A DNA stretch of 26,430 nucleotides from the NCBI GenBank assembly GCA_964586775.1, contig CAZPJD010000176.1:1-26430 (forward strand), given 5' to 3'. The notes under the pieces are model-generated. The model searched no databases and was not told the DNA's origin. It saw only the letters and a list, made by a program, of their open reading frames with translations. This document shows, in pieces, positions 14,608 through 23,988 of the stretch. A program made the position numbers and the translations under genes. Every line of letters begins with the position of its first letter. Within the stretch, counting starts at the first letter, position 1. Source of the stretch: JADLEX01 sp964586775 (GTDB lineage: Bacteria; Lernaellota; Lernaellaia; JACKCT01).

Positions 14608-16284
14608 TCAAGGCGAAACGGCGGCTTGGCAACGCGCGGGGTCGATCGGCGGGCCGGTCATCGCTTTTACGTCGAGGCCATAACCCGGAACGTGTTTCAG
14701 GAAGCCCCAACGCGCCTTTTTCCAGGCGTCGGCGACGAAGCAGGTTCGCCGGCCCGCGGGGGAGTCGAGCCAGCGCACCACTCGCCGTTCTTCCCGCAGA
14801 TAGTCCGGTCCTCGATACCACTCGTCGGTCAAATCACGCGCGCCGACGAGCTGCGGAGAGGAACTCGTCTTCCAGCGTTCGGCGCCGATTCCCCACCACG
14901 GGGAGAGGTCGTTCGTGAAAGAATGGTCGGTTCGGTGCGCGGGAACGGGGTTGTTCATCACGACCCAGAGTTTCTCGCCGGAATCGCCCGAAGGCGGGCA
15001 TGGGGCGGGTTCCATGTTCCCGAAGACCATGGCGAGATAGTCGGGAAAGACCGAGGACAGGTATACGGGACGATCGCCCCATTCGGCGCGATACTCCGGC
15101 AGCAAAGCGAGCGCGTAGAAATCTCGCAGGAGATAACCGGCGACTCGCCCGTCCGCCTCGCGGAGCATCCGCGCGTCGCGTCCGACATCAAACGCGGCGA
15201 TGTCCTTCGCGGGCCGCTGGTGAATCCTGACGATGCCCACCACTCCGGCCACGACCCACGCGAGGATGAACATGCGCGACGACAGCACCCCGAAACGCAC
15301 TCGACGCAGGCCCTCGATCCCCGCGACGATCAGGACGATGAAAAACGGCTGTATCGGCACCCAGAAGCGGATCGAGAATTTCGTCGATCCGAAGGCGCGA
15401 AATGCGAGAATGGATGCCACGAACGCCGCCGCTGTCGCGACCAGCAAATTGGCTCGGCGTTGACGAAGCCAGGACAACGCACCGGTGAAGGCCAAGGCGA
15501 CGGCGAATACCCCGATCAGCGGCGAACCGAAAAGAAACCCCAATAGGTACGCCGCCATCCCCACGGGTGACGTCTCCGAGTACGACACGACCTTCGAGAG
15601 GTGAGCGTGAAACACCCACGTGTGAACTGCCGAAGCGACGAACGACGCGGCGAAAACCAAAGCGCCGAGGATCGTCGGGGCCGCGACACTGCGAAACGCG
15701 ACGCGGTTCTCGGGTGGACCGGTCGTCGTGCGTAAAAGGATCCACGCGAGATGGACGCCCGCGAAAACGAGGTAGCCCTGCGTGAATGCTCCGACGATCG
15801 ACACGCAGATCCAACCGACGAGTGCGGCGCGACGTCGATCATCGATCCAGACGAGGAGAAGAAGGTGCGCCGCCAACCCGAAGGCGGTCACGAGCGCGTA
15901 AGGTCGGATCTCCTGCGCATACACGACCTGAAGCGGCGAGACCGCCAAGAGTAGCCCGGCGACCAGCGACTCGCGTTCGCCCATCCGGTAACGTCTCGAA
16001 ATCGCGATGACGAGCGGCACGCACAGCACGCTCATCGCGGCGGGCACCGCACGGAGCACGGCATGGGACACGCCCATCGATGTCAGGAACGCAAGAAGCT
16101 CGTCGAACGCCAAATTGGGGAGGTAGTACGCGACGCGATCCCAAAAGCACTTTCCCGTTGCGATGAGGAGGTCCATCGCCTCGTCGACCCACAAGTCCTT
16201 GCTGCCGATCGACCAGAAGCGCGGAACGGCCGCCGCGACGGCGAGAAGGGCGACTGACCAAGCCCAGCGCGACCCGCGGGTCAT
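14608..16284 (-). CDS. GT-C membrane glycosyltransferase (GT39/ArnT-like)
   Basis: 558 residues with an N-terminal signal anchor and about nine to ten hydrophobic segments up to residue 340. The catalytic-Asp loop of GT-C enzymes is visible just after the first membrane segment (KDLWVDEAMD), and the SPLQVVYAQEIRPYAL signature of the PMT-2/GT39 superfamily occurs near residue 115. Residues about 360-558 form a soluble extracytoplasmic domain. Members transfer sugars from polyprenyl-phosphate donors to lipids, glycans or proteins on the outer face of the membrane. It follows radical SAM gene 2 after 102 bases containing a terminator-like hairpin. A CGGAG element precedes the ATG. Confidence 0.82.
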   Translation of the reverse strand: MTRGSRWAWSVALLAVAAAVPRFWSIGSKDLWVDEAMDLLIATGKCFWDRVAYYLPNLAFDELLAFLTSMGVSHAVLRAVPAAMSVLCVPLVIAISRRYRMGERESLVAGLLLAVSPLQVVYAQEIRPYALVTAFGLAAHLLLLVWIDDRRRAALVGWICVSIVGAFTQGYLVFAGVHLAWILLRTTTGPPENRVAFRSVAAPTILGALVFAASFVASAVHTWVFHAHLSKVVSYSETSPVGMAAYLLGFLFGSPLIGVFAVALAFTGALSWLRQRRANLLVATAAAFVASILAFRAFGSTKFSIRFWVPIQPFFIVLIVAGIEGLRRVRFGVLSSRMFILAWVVAGVVGIVRIHQRPAKDIAAFDVGRDARMLREADGRVAGYLLRDFYALALLPEYRAEWGDRPVYLSSVFPDYLAMVFGNMEPAPCPPSGDSGEKLWVVMNNPVPAHRTDHSFTNDLSPWWGIGAERWKTSSSPQLVGARDLTDEWYRGPDYLREERRVVRWLDSPAGRRTCFVADAWKKARWGFLKHVPGYGLDVKAMTGPPIDPARCQAAVSP

Positions 16285-16360
16285 CGGTGCGGCTCCGCAG
16301 GGTTCAAGTCTGTCTCAGCGTTCGACACCTGATCCCACGATCCGGGAAACCGAGCATTGG

Positions 16361-16381
16361 AAAAAAAGCCGTTTTCGACTT
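16361..16381 (-). terminator. Small Rho-independent terminator between radical SAM gene 2 and the GT-C gene
   Basis: Reading the minus strand: AAGTCG, loop AAAA, CGGCTT (one G-U pair), then five T including the last stem bases' neighbours. It begins 6 bases after the radical SAM stop codon. The stem is short, so read-through into the GT-C gene is likely. Confidence 0.5.
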
Positions 16382-16386
16382 GCGAA

Positions 16387-17844
16387 TCAGGCCGAAGTCG
16401 GTTCGGCAATGGAGTCGCGATTCATGCGTCGACGCATCAGGAATCTCCGATACTGCTCCGAGGCGGTCACTCTGGCACTCAGCTTGGCGAACGACGAGGC
16501 CACGAGGAACGGTCGTGTGCAGGATGCGAGCAGCCGAAGGACGCGACGGACGGTAAAAAACCTTCGATACGCCCGCTTCTGGGTTGACGCGAGATCGCGC
16601 CCGGTCGCGAGCGCGTAGAACGAATGCCGGGAATAGTAATCGTAATCGAGTTCTCGAATGCGCTCGCCCAACTCGGCGACCGCGAGGTCGTACAGGGGGG
16701 TTTTCGGAAACGGCGTGAATGTGAAGAAGCTGGCGATATTGAGTTTCGACTCCACGGCGAGCTGTATCGTCTGTTCGATTTCGGCGCCCGTTTCGGTGGG
16801 AAATCCGATGATGAAGTATCCCTTCGTTACGATCCCCACGCTCGACGCGTAATCGATGCTCGCCATCAACCGCTCTTTCTTGAGCGATTTTTTCAACAAC
16901 GTCTGCATTCGATCCGAACCGGACTCGACGGCAAAGGTCAGGTTGTAACAGCCGGCGCGTTTGAGGGCGTCGATCTGCTCCTTGTCGAGCAGGTCGCCGC
17001 GCACGCCGTTGGGAAAGGCGATGTGGATGCGATATGGACGCCGCAGGATCTTCTCGCAGAACTCCAGAACGCGTCGCCGGTCGTAGTTCCAGATGTCGTC
17101 CACGAACTGGATCTCGTCGACTCCGTGATCCCGAACCAACAGGTCGATTTCCTCGATGACGTGGTCCATCGAACGCGCCCGCATCCGCCGCCCCATCAGG
17201 TTGTGGCAGTAGGTGCAATGGTAGGGGCAGCCGCGGGACGTCATGACCGGCGCGACGCATCGGCCAGCTTGCATAATCCCGTTCATGGAGTTGACGGGCC
17301 GATGCTGGCGGAAACGCACATACGACCAGTCGGGGAAGCCCAGCGAATCCAGATCCTGAGGAGACTCGGAAACCGTTTCCGGTTCGGACAGCTCTCCGCG
17401 AAGCGAGACCCCCTCGATGGCTCCGCCTTGGCGCTGCTCGAAGAAGTTTCTCAGGTATTTCGGAAACGTGTACTCGGCTTCTCCCAGGATCGCCGCGTCG
17501 ACCGCCGGGCTGTCGAAGGCGCGCTCGCGTTGAACCGTCGCAAGCGGACCGCCGACCACGATATGAGCCGAAGGATGCGTGCTGCGAACGACGTCGGCGG
17601 ACAGCGCCACGCCCTTTTGTTCGCCAAACAGCGCACTGAAACCGACGACATCGGGCTTAACTTCGCGAACAATGCGTTCGAGCGCGATCATCGGCCTGCG
17701 CTCCAGGCGCAGGTCATGAAATCTGACATCGATTGCGCGTCCGAATTCCCGTTTGAGGGCTGTGGCGAGCCAAAGTGGACCAAGCGGTGGCGAGGTGTTC
17801 TGCACCGGGACCGGTTGACTGACTCTCGCGATCAACACTCGCAT
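16387..17844 (-). CDS. B12-binding-domain radical SAM protein (2)
   Basis: 485 residues. The N-terminal B12-binding-type domain (1-150) has PPLGPLWLATAL, VVGFSALFGEQKG, HIVVGGPLATV and AILGEAEYTFPKYL. The cobalamin His motif is absent (FHDLRLERR in its place). The radical SAM core has C206-P-Y-H-C210-T-Y-C213, followed by IQFVDDIWNYDRRR, GCYNLTFAVESGSDRM and FIIGFPTETGAEI. A basic C-terminal region (MRRRMNRD) ends the protein. The start overlaps the end of the upstream radical SAM gene by 13 bases, and GGAAGGAAG precedes the ATG, so the two are co-transcribed. Substrate unknown. Confidence 0.87.
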   Translation of the reverse strand: MRVLIARVSQPVPVQNTSPPLGPLWLATALKREFGRAIDVRFHDLRLERRPMIALERIVREVKPDVVGFSALFGEQKGVALSADVVRSTHPSAHIVVGGPLATVQRERAFDSPAVDAAILGEAEYTFPKYLRNFFEQRQGGAIEGVSLRGELSEPETVSESPQDLDSLGFPDWSYVRFRQHRPVNSMNGIMQAGRCVAPVMTSRGCPYHCTYCHNLMGRRMRARSMDHVIEEIDLLVRDHGVDEIQFVDDIWNYDRRRVLEFCEKILRRPYRIHIAFPNGVRGDLLDKEQIDALKRAGCYNLTFAVESGSDRMQTLLKKSLKKERLMASIDYASSVGIVTKGYFIIGFPTETGAEIEQTIQLAVESKLNIASFFTFTPFPKTPLYDLAVAELGERIRELDYDYYSRHSFYALATGRDLASTQKRAYRRFFTVRRVLRLLASCTRPFLVASSFAKLSARVTASEQYRRFLMRRRMNRDSIAEPTSA

Positions 17845-19436
17845 GACGGGCTTCCTTCCGTGGCGGGGCGAAGAGCGGGTCGCCCGAGCAGCCAGTCGAA
17901 AACGCGACGCACCAGTCGTCCAATGCCGCTGCCCCGACCGATGTCGCCGTTTCGATCGACTTTTTGCGACTTCGGCAACCCCGGCATCAAACGGTCGGCT
18001 ATCGCCTTTTCGAGCATCATCGAGAAGAAGAAGTGTCGCATGCGCATTCGCGCGATCGGCCGATACAGATTCGTCGCGAGACGAAGCAGGCCCGACGCGC
18101 TGTAGTCGTCGATCTTGCGGTCGATGAAGATCGACGAGAAGTGAAGTCGCTCGAAGAGCCGCTTCTTCTCACCGTCGTCCCACGCGTAGCGGTTCCACTC
18201 GCCCACGCGCGCCCAGCCTTCGAGCGACGTCGGCGCGCGAAAGCCCGCGGTCACGGCGTGGTCGTACACTTCCGTCCCGGGAAACGGCGTGAACAGATAG
18301 AGCGGGCTGGTGCGGAACCGTGGATTGAGTTCCAGTAAATCCACCATCAGGCGCGCCGTCGCCTTCGTGTCGTCTTCCGTCTCTGACGGTAGACCGGTCA
18401 TGAAGCTGGCAAAGAGGTTGAGCCGGAAGTTCGCGAGCCGGCGCACCTGCTCCACCACCTGCGGCACATCGCCCTGCTTCTTGATGTACGTGCGAATCCG
18501 CTCCGAACCGCTCTCGATGCCGATCGTGATCCGCTTGCAGCCGCTTCTTTCCACCAGGCGCAGGTCGTCGTCGGTCAGCCTCGCGAGGCTGTAGATGTCC
18601 ACGCCCTGCACCTCGTAGGTCAGGTCCGTGGTCAGGAAGAGTTCCGCCAGACGCAGCGCGCGTCTCTTGTTGATGAAAAAATTGTCGTCGACGAAATAGA
18701 CCGAGCCGAATGCGTGCTTCTTGCGCAGCGCAAGGATGTGTTCGAAGAGCCGCTCGGGCTCGATCGCGCGCCACCGCGTGTCGTTCATGACCGTGTTGTA
18801 ACAATACGTGCAGTCGTACGGGCACCCGCGGCTGCCCTGCGTGTAAAGCGTCGGTACGCCCTGATAGGTGGGCAGGTAGGGGCGCAGGTCGGCATCCAGC
18901 GTCGGCACGAGTGGAATGTGCTCGCCGCGCAGCAGCGGGCGTTTTGCCGTGACCGTGACGCGACCGTTCGTGGAAAACGCGATACCGGGGATTTCGGCGA
19001 GGGAACGATTCTCGACGAGGTTCGAGACAATTTCGCCAAAAGTCCGCTCGCCCTCGCCGATGACCACACCGTCGACCAACTCGTGCGCGGCGGTCTGCTC
19101 GGCGGTCAGACTCGCATGCACGCCGCCCCAGATCACGGGCGTCGGCCCCGACTCGCGCACGATGCGCGCGGCGTCCATCGCGTTGAAGAGCATGTCGGAG
19201 GTGTACGAGGTGAGCCCCACAGCGACCGTCGGCGCTTCGCGAAGCCAATTCGCAAGCGACGACTTCCAATCCCCGTCGAGACGCGCATCGAGCAGCCGGA
19301 CGCGCACGCCCGACGGCACCCCCGTCGCGACCGCCATCAGACCGAGCGGGGGCGAGGGCGCTGAACGCAGGAAGTCCATGTAGCCGATCGCCGGCTGGAC
19401 CAGGATGACTTGCTGCGGACGATTCCCCGTCGTCAC
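17832..19436 (-). CDS. B12-binding-domain radical SAM protein (3)
   Basis: 534 residues, GTG start with AAGGA 7 bases upstream. The B12-binding-type domain (1-145) reads PSPPLGLMAVAT, AVGLTSYTSDM, VIWGGVHASLTAE and GVVIGEGERTFGEIV. Again no Asp-x-His-x-x-Gly (LLDARLDGD). The radical SAM core has C205-P-Y-D-C209-T-Y-C212, then VYFVDDNFFINKRRA, GCKRITIGIESGSERI and FMTGLPSETEDD. A long C-terminal extension (about 430-534) contains a basic helical stretch (RPIARMRMRHFFFSMM) that may touch a membrane. It is the first gene of the two-gene radical SAM operon. Confidence 0.88.
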   Translation of the reverse strand: MTTGNRPQQVILVQPAIGYMDFLRSAPSPPLGLMAVATGVPSGVRVRLLDARLDGDWKSSLANWLREAPTVAVGLTSYTSDMLFNAMDAARIVRESGPTPVIWGGVHASLTAEQTAAHELVDGVVIGEGERTFGEIVSNLVENRSLAEIPGIAFSTNGRVTVTAKRPLLRGEHIPLVPTLDADLRPYLPTYQGVPTLYTQGSRGCPYDCTYCYNTVMNDTRWRAIEPERLFEHILALRKKHAFGSVYFVDDNFFINKRRALRLAELFLTTDLTYEVQGVDIYSLARLTDDDLRLVERSGCKRITIGIESGSERIRTYIKKQGDVPQVVEQVRRLANFRLNLFASFMTGLPSETEDDTKATARLMVDLLELNPRFRTSPLYLFTPFPGTEVYDHAVTAGFRAPTSLEGWARVGEWNRYAWDDGEKKRLFERLHFSSIFIDRKIDDYSASGLLRLATNLYRPIARMRMRHFFFSMMLEKAIADRLMPGLPKSQKVDRNGDIGRGSGIGRLVRRVFDWLLGRPALRPATEGSPSCEC

Positions 19437-19612
19437 GAGAAATCCTTCGCGTCGAGGCGCTGGCGGCGCGTCGCGCTCCGGGCGTGGTCGATCAATTGGA
19501 CATGCGACATCTTTTTAGTATTACCGTGATCGATCCCGCGACGCAGCATCGGTCATTACAATTCAAAATTTTCGCGAAGATTTCGGCCGTTGCCGGGACG
19601 CGGATGAGGCGA

Positions 19613-21082
19613 CTATGACGTGCGCGAGGTCTCCAGGCGCTTCACACGCTCAATTTCAGCGCGAACGAACACCGTGCGCGTCTGCTCCGCGACCACGCGG
19701 CCCGGCGGGGCGCCCTTGGGCTTGCGCACGTATTTGCGCTGCGTGTAACGCACCTCGCCCGCGCCCTGTTTGACGAGACGCGATCCGCGCAGGGCCAGCG
19801 TCGCGGCGTCCAGCAACGTTTCGGAAGACAGCTCCTGCCCCGGCGGCACTTTGACGATCACGTGGCTGCCCGACTCGTCCGAAACGTGAAACCACCAATC
19901 GTTTCCGGCGCCGATGCGAAATGTGACGTCGTCGTTTTCGCGCGCGTCGCGCCCCACGACGATGGTCGAACCATCCTGCGCCGTATACCGCTTCGGCCCC
20001 GACGGCTGCGGCGTCGCGCTTCGCTTCGCCGAACGTCCATCGCCGATGGGCGCGCGCGGCTTGGGGATCACGCCTTCGGCTTGCGCTCGCTCGCGGAGCG
20101 CATTCAGATCGCTATCGGGTGCGCCCTCGATCTCCACGATCAGCGCGGCGGCGAGATCGGAGCGGCGCTTTGCCTCGGGGACTTGCTCGGCCAGCGCCGT
20201 GAGCTTGCGTTCGGCGCGCCGCGCGCGGGCGAACAGCTTGTCCACCTGCTCGGCCGGTCCGAAACGCGGATCGAGCGCGATGACGCGCGGCGGGCCGCCA
20301 TACCAATCCTCGATCTCGATGCGCTCCAAACCCCTGCGCAGGCGATTCATCGACGCGGCCAGGTGCTCGGCGTCGGCGCGCGTTTGCGCGGGGTCGCCGA
20401 TCGACTCGGCCTCGCGCGTGAGCTTCGCCAGATGCTCGCGCGTCTTCTTCGCCGATTTGCGCACGGCCACGAGCAACTCGGTCCGCGCGCGATCGCGGAT
20501 CGCCCGTTCGCGCTCGCGGGCGTAAAAGCGACCCACGGCGAATGCGAGATCGCCTCCACCGACAAAGTCCCGGTCGAAGTCGCGGATCGATCCCGCGGGT
20601 TTCGGAGGGACCGGGGGAGGCGGCGTGTAGATGTCACCCGGCACGCACGGACGCGGTCCCGATCCCGCGCGCGCTGCGTCCAGCACGCGTCCATCGGCGT
20701 CGATGAGAATCAGGTTGCCGAGCCGCCCGAACAGTTCCGCGACGAGCGTGCGGGTTCCGTCCGCGCGTTCGACGGTGAGCGTCGCGAGGCGGTCGCCGGG
20801 CGCGGAGTCCAGCTCGATCACCCGTCCGCCTTCGAGGTGCTTGCGCGCGGTGGCGCAAAAGCGCGGCGGCGTGGGCTCGGGCGCGACGCGATCCTCTGCG
20901 AACGCCAGGTGCGCGAGACCCGGCTCGCACGACACGACCAGCCAGGCATCCAGATCGCGGGCATGAAGCTGAATGCTGAGCGTGTGATCGCCCGTCTGGG
21001 TGATTTTTTGGACGCGCGCGCCCTCGGCGCGATCGCGCATCGCGGAGACGACGGCGGCGAGTTCCGCGGCCGTGAGCGTCAC
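19613..21082 (-). CDS. rqcH: NFACT-family RNA-binding protein, RqcH-like (Rqc2 homologue)
   Basis: 489 residues. The NFACT-N domain (about 1-180) contains Asp97-Arg98 in APGDRLATL, the same residues and numbering as the pair needed for alanine tailing in Bacillus RqcH, followed by VAELFGRLGNLILID. A helical middle segment (about 190-330) and a C-terminal NFACT-R/DUF814 domain (about 370-470; NDWWFHVSDESGSHVIVK, then YTQRKYVRKPKGAPPG) complete the family layout. RqcH binds stalled 50S-peptidyl-tRNA complexes and adds Ala tails. The protein is shorter than the roughly 570 residues of Firmicutes RqcH, mainly in the coiled-coil middle. The GTG start overlaps the stop of the preceding phosphoesterase gene (GTGA). 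Confidence 0.85.
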   Translation of the reverse strand: MTLTAAELAAVVSAMRDRAEGARVQKITQTGDHTLSIQLHARDLDAWLVVSCEPGLAHLAFAEDRVAPEPTPPRFCATARKHLEGGRVIELDSAPGDRLATLTVERADGTRTLVAELFGRLGNLILIDADGRVLDAARAGSGPRPCVPGDIYTPPPPVPPKPAGSIRDFDRDFVGGGDLAFAVGRFYARERERAIRDRARTELLVAVRKSAKKTREHLAKLTREAESIGDPAQTRADAEHLAASMNRLRRGLERIEIEDWYGGPPRVIALDPRFGPAEQVDKLFARARRAERKLTALAEQVPEAKRRSDLAAALIVEIEGAPDSDLNALRERAQAEGVIPKPRAPIGDGRSAKRSATPQPSGPKRYTAQDGSTIVVGRDARENDDVTFRIGAGNDWWFHVSDESGSHVIVKVPPGQELSSETLLDAATLALRGSRLVKQGAGEVRYTQRKYVRKPKGAPPGRVVAEQTRTVFVRAEIERVKRLETSRTS

Positions 21083-21864
21083 GCCGCGTCGTCCGGCAGT
21101 TCGAGGATCGTCAACCGCTTCTCGTCGCGAAACGGCCCGCAGTTGATGAACCGCGTGCGGTCGTAGTCCATCTCGCGACGCCTGGGCTCATGCACGTGTC
21201 CGAAGTGGACCGTTTTCGGCGCGTGCGTCTCGACATAACGCAGCAACGCCTCGCTGCCGCCCTCGTCGCGGTTCGCGAGGCGATCGAAGCACAGGTCCTC
21301 GATCGCGGGCGGGCAGTGCACGAACAGGTGCTCGACCGGGCCGAGCGCGACGAGCCGCCGCTCGAACTCCTCGGGCTGGATCTCGCCGGGCATGCCGAAG
21401 CTGTAGTTCATTTTCGGGCTGCCGTTGACGAACCCGATGCGCGCGCCGTTCAGGTCCAGCACGTGCGTCTCTTCGATGTAATGGAGGTGGGGACGCAGAT
21501 TCGCGCGCAGTTGCGGCGGGAAATCGACGTTGCCGTTGATGAGGTACACCTCGCACGGGATCTTCGCGAAAAGATCGCGGTAGCACTCGTCGGTGCGCGC
21601 GGCGATCTTGCCGAACAGATCCTCGATGCCGGCCGCCGTCTTCACCATCACCTTCTTCGCCTCGGCGAGTTCGTTGCGTGCGGTCAGCTCGATGACCCGT
21701 TCGATCGTCTCGCGATCGACGAATTCGGCGAGCAGGCCCGAGCGGTCGGAGTAGTCGATGATGTTGATGTAGTCGCCGAGCAGAAAGCACAGGTCCTCGG
21801 GGTCGAGCAGCGCGACGAGGTCGTCGTACGCGCCGTGGATGTCGCTGGCGATCTTGATGCGCAC
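21079..21864 (-). CDS. Calcineurin-like metallophosphoesterase
   Basis: 261 residues. Metal-binding motifs in order: DIH (Asp8, His10), GD (30-31), GNVD (111-114, with Val where GNHD/E has His, as in some YfcE-type enzymes), H183 in FVHCPP, and GHVH (222-225). The frame is open far upstream, but the GTG at 21864 starts the fold directly (VRIKIASDIHG) and lies 11 bases after the acyl-CoA synthetase stop codon. A helical insertion (about 45-100) between the GD and GNVD motifs is longer than usual. It is probably a phosphodiesterase or phosphatase on a small molecule; substrate unknown. Middle gene of the three-gene operon. Confidence 0.8.
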   Translation of the reverse strand: MRIKIASDIHGAYDDLVALLDPEDLCFLLGDYINIIDYSDRSGLLAEFVDRETIERVIELTARNELAEAKKVMVKTAAGIEDLFGKIAARTDECYRDLFAKIPCEVYLINGNVDFPPQLRANLRPHLHYIEETHVLDLNGARIGFVNGSPKMNYSFGMPGEIQPEEFERRLVALGPVEHLFVHCPPAIEDLCFDRLANRDEGGSEALLRYVETHAPKTVHFGHVHEPRRREMDYDRTRFINCGPFRDEKRLTILELPDDAA

Positions 21865-21875
21865 GGTTGCGTCCG

Positions 21876-23804
21876 TTATTTGGCGGCGCGGATGCCGTCG
21901 AGGGCGTCGAGATTCGCGCACGACGCCGTATCTCCCGGGTCCTGTCCCAGGTACACCTTCTTGATCGTGCCGCGCAGGATCTTGGCCGAGCGCGTCTTGG
22001 GCAGATCGTTCACAAAGACGAGCACGCTGGGCTTCAGCGTCTTGCCCAAGTGGCGCACGACCTGATCCTTGAGCTCGGAACGCAGTTCCTCGCTGGGCTC
22101 GTGGCCGGGCGCGAGCACGACGAAGCAGCCGACCGTTTCGCCCTTCAGGTCGTCGGGTAGGCCCACCGCCGCCGATTCCATCACCGAGGGATGCTCCATG
22201 AGCGCCGACTCGATCTCCGCCGGGCCCGTGCGTTTGCCCGCGACCTTGATCGTGTCGTCCGACCGGCCGCGCAGATACCAGAAGCCCTGCTCGTCGACCT
22301 CGGCCCAATCGCCGTGGAACCAGATGTTGGGGAACTTCGAAAAATACGTGTCGAGGTAGCGCTGGCGATCGCCCAGGAAGCCCTTGGTCATCGAAGGCGC
22401 GGGCTGTTTGCACACGAGGTGCCCGATGCCGGTCTGGATCGGGTGCCCGTCCTCGTCGAAGACGTCCACGTCCATACCCAGCGCCGGCCCCGCCAGCGTG
22501 CAAGGCGTCAGCTCGGTGATGGGATTCGGGCTCAGGTGGCAACCGACGATCTCGGTGCCACCGCTGATGTTGATGATCGGCACGCGCGAGTCGCCCACGT
22601 TTTCGAACAGCCACATGTACGACTCGGGGTCCCACGGCTCGCCGGTGGAGCCGAAATAGCGCAGCGACGAGCGGTCGTATTTTTTCACGAACGACAGATC
22701 GGACTGTTGGAGTAGGCGGATCGCCGTGGGAGAGACGCCGAGGTGCGTGAGACGGAACCGCTCGACCAACTCCCACAACCGCCCGGCATCGGGATAGTTG
22801 GGTACGCCCTCGAAGATGACGAAACTCGCGCCGAAATGTGCGACGCCGATCATCTCCCACGGCCCCATCATCCAGCCGATGTCGGTCACCCAGAAAAACC
22901 GCGAGTCGGGTTTCACGTCGAAGGCGTAGCCCAACTCTTTCGCCATCTGCGCGATGCAACCGGCATGCGTGTGCACGGTGCCCTTGGGCCGTCCTGTGGT
23001 GCCCGACGTGTAGATGATGAGCGCCGTGTCCTCGGCCTCGCAGATTTCGGTGGGCGCGGCGTCGCCATGGCCCGCGACGAAGTCGGCGTAACGCACATCG
23101 CGCCCGTCGGTCATCGGCACGGCCTGACCGGTTCGCGCGACAACCACCACGGTCGTCACGCACTTCGCGAGATCAACGGCCTTGTCGGCCTCGTTCTTGA
23201 GCGGCACGGGTTTGCCGCGCCGGATGCTGCCGTCGGCGGTGAAGAGCAGCTTCGCGCCCGCATCCTCCAGACGCACCGACAACGCGGACGGGCCGAAACC
23301 CGAGAACACGGGGATCGCCACCGCACCGATCTTGAGGATCGCGAAGAACACGACGACGATCTCGGGCGCCATGGGCATGTAAATGCCGACCGCGTCACCC
23401 TTTTTCACGCCGTGCGCGCGCATCGCGTTCGCGAGTCGGCAGACCTCGCGGTTCAGCCGATCATAGGTGTAGGTCGTGGGCGGGCGGTCGTCGCATTCGT
23501 GGGTGAAACAGATTCGTTCGCCGCGACCGTCGCGGATGTGCCGGTCGATCGTATTGAGCACGACATTGGTCTTGCCGTTCACGAACCATCGCGCGAAGGG
23601 GAATCCGTCGGCCTGCGTCTTCGTGTAGGGCTCGTACCACTCGACGCCGAGGTCGGCGAGGGCGGTGTCCCAGAAGCGCGATGTGTCGGCGACGGACCAG
23701 GCGTGCAGCTCGCGGTAGTTCGCCACGCCCGCCTTGCGCGCAAGGCGCGCGATGTTGGAGTTCTCGAGGTATTCGCCGGTGGGTTTCCAGATCACCTCGG
23801 CCAT
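21876..23804 (-). CDS. AMP-forming acyl-CoA synthetase (acetyl-CoA synthetase-like)
   Basis: 642 residues. ATG 23804 is chosen because AAAGGG lies 8 bases upstream and it begins an ACAS-N-like region (W-K-P-T, RFWDTAL, PFARWFVNGKTNVVLN). The adenylate-forming core carries the P-loop YTSGTTGRPKG (265-275), FFWVTDIGWMMGPWEMIG (about 303-320), the NISGGTEIVG motif, and YLRGRSDDTIKVAGKRTGPAEIES with the hinge Asp. The C-terminal PKTRSAKILRG contains the catalytic, potentially acetylated Lys. It activates acetate or another short acid to the acyl-CoA via an acyl-AMP. The P-loop (TSGTTGRPKG) differs from canonical Acs (TSGSTGKPKG), so propionate or another short acid is possible. Divergent from icd across 184 bases. 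Confidence 0.85.
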   Translation of the reverse strand: MAEVIWKPTGEYLENSNIARLARKAGVANYRELHAWSVADTSRFWDTALADLGVEWYEPYTKTQADGFPFARWFVNGKTNVVLNTIDRHIRDGRGERICFTHECDDRPPTTYTYDRLNREVCRLANAMRAHGVKKGDAVGIYMPMAPEIVVVFFAILKIGAVAIPVFSGFGPSALSVRLEDAGAKLLFTADGSIRRGKPVPLKNEADKAVDLAKCVTTVVVVARTGQAVPMTDGRDVRYADFVAGHGDAAPTEICEAEDTALIIYTSGTTGRPKGTVHTHAGCIAQMAKELGYAFDVKPDSRFFWVTDIGWMMGPWEMIGVAHFGASFVIFEGVPNYPDAGRLWELVERFRLTHLGVSPTAIRLLQQSDLSFVKKYDRSSLRYFGSTGEPWDPESYMWLFENVGDSRVPIINISGGTEIVGCHLSPNPITELTPCTLAGPALGMDVDVFDEDGHPIQTGIGHLVCKQPAPSMTKGFLGDRQRYLDTYFSKFPNIWFHGDWAEVDEQGFWYLRGRSDDTIKVAGKRTGPAEIESALMEHPSVMESAAVGLPDDLKGETVGCFVVLAPGHEPSEELRSELKDQVVRHLGKTLKPSVLVFVNDLPKTRSAKILRGTIKKVYLGQDPGDTASCANLDALDGIRAAK

Positions 23805-23888
23805 GGCAGGACCCTTTCGTCGCGCATCGCGCGCATGTGCATTCGTCAGGCTTCGGAACCGGTGGGTGGTTGCGAAAAGAGCCCTGAT

Positions 23889-23917
23889 ATTGTACACGGT
23901 TCGCGTTCAATTGGCCA
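23889..23917 (-). promoter_or_regulatory. Candidate sigma-70-type promoter for the acyl-CoA synthetase operon
   Basis: On the minus strand, TGGCCA (23912-23917) and TACAAT (23889-23894) are separated by 17 bases; the -10 matches consensus at five of six positions and the -35 at four. It lies 85 bases upstream of the synthetase ATG in the divergent region shared with icd. Confidence 0.4.
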
Positions 23918-23988
23918 CGTTTTAAGCCCCCGCACAAAACGGCGATTTCGTGCATTGCCGGGGCCGGTGTTCCCGAAGGAGGTGCTTC

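Noticed and set aside
16300..16320. GGTTCAAGTC resembling a tRNA T-loop
   Set aside because: The flanking bases do not form a T-stem and no anticodon arm or acceptor stem is found around it.
21079..23163. A 694-residue minus-strand open frame spanning the phosphoesterase and half of the acyl-CoA synthetase
   Set aside because: Only its last 261 residues resemble a protein family; the rest is Arg-rich shadow translation of the synthetase gene in another frame.
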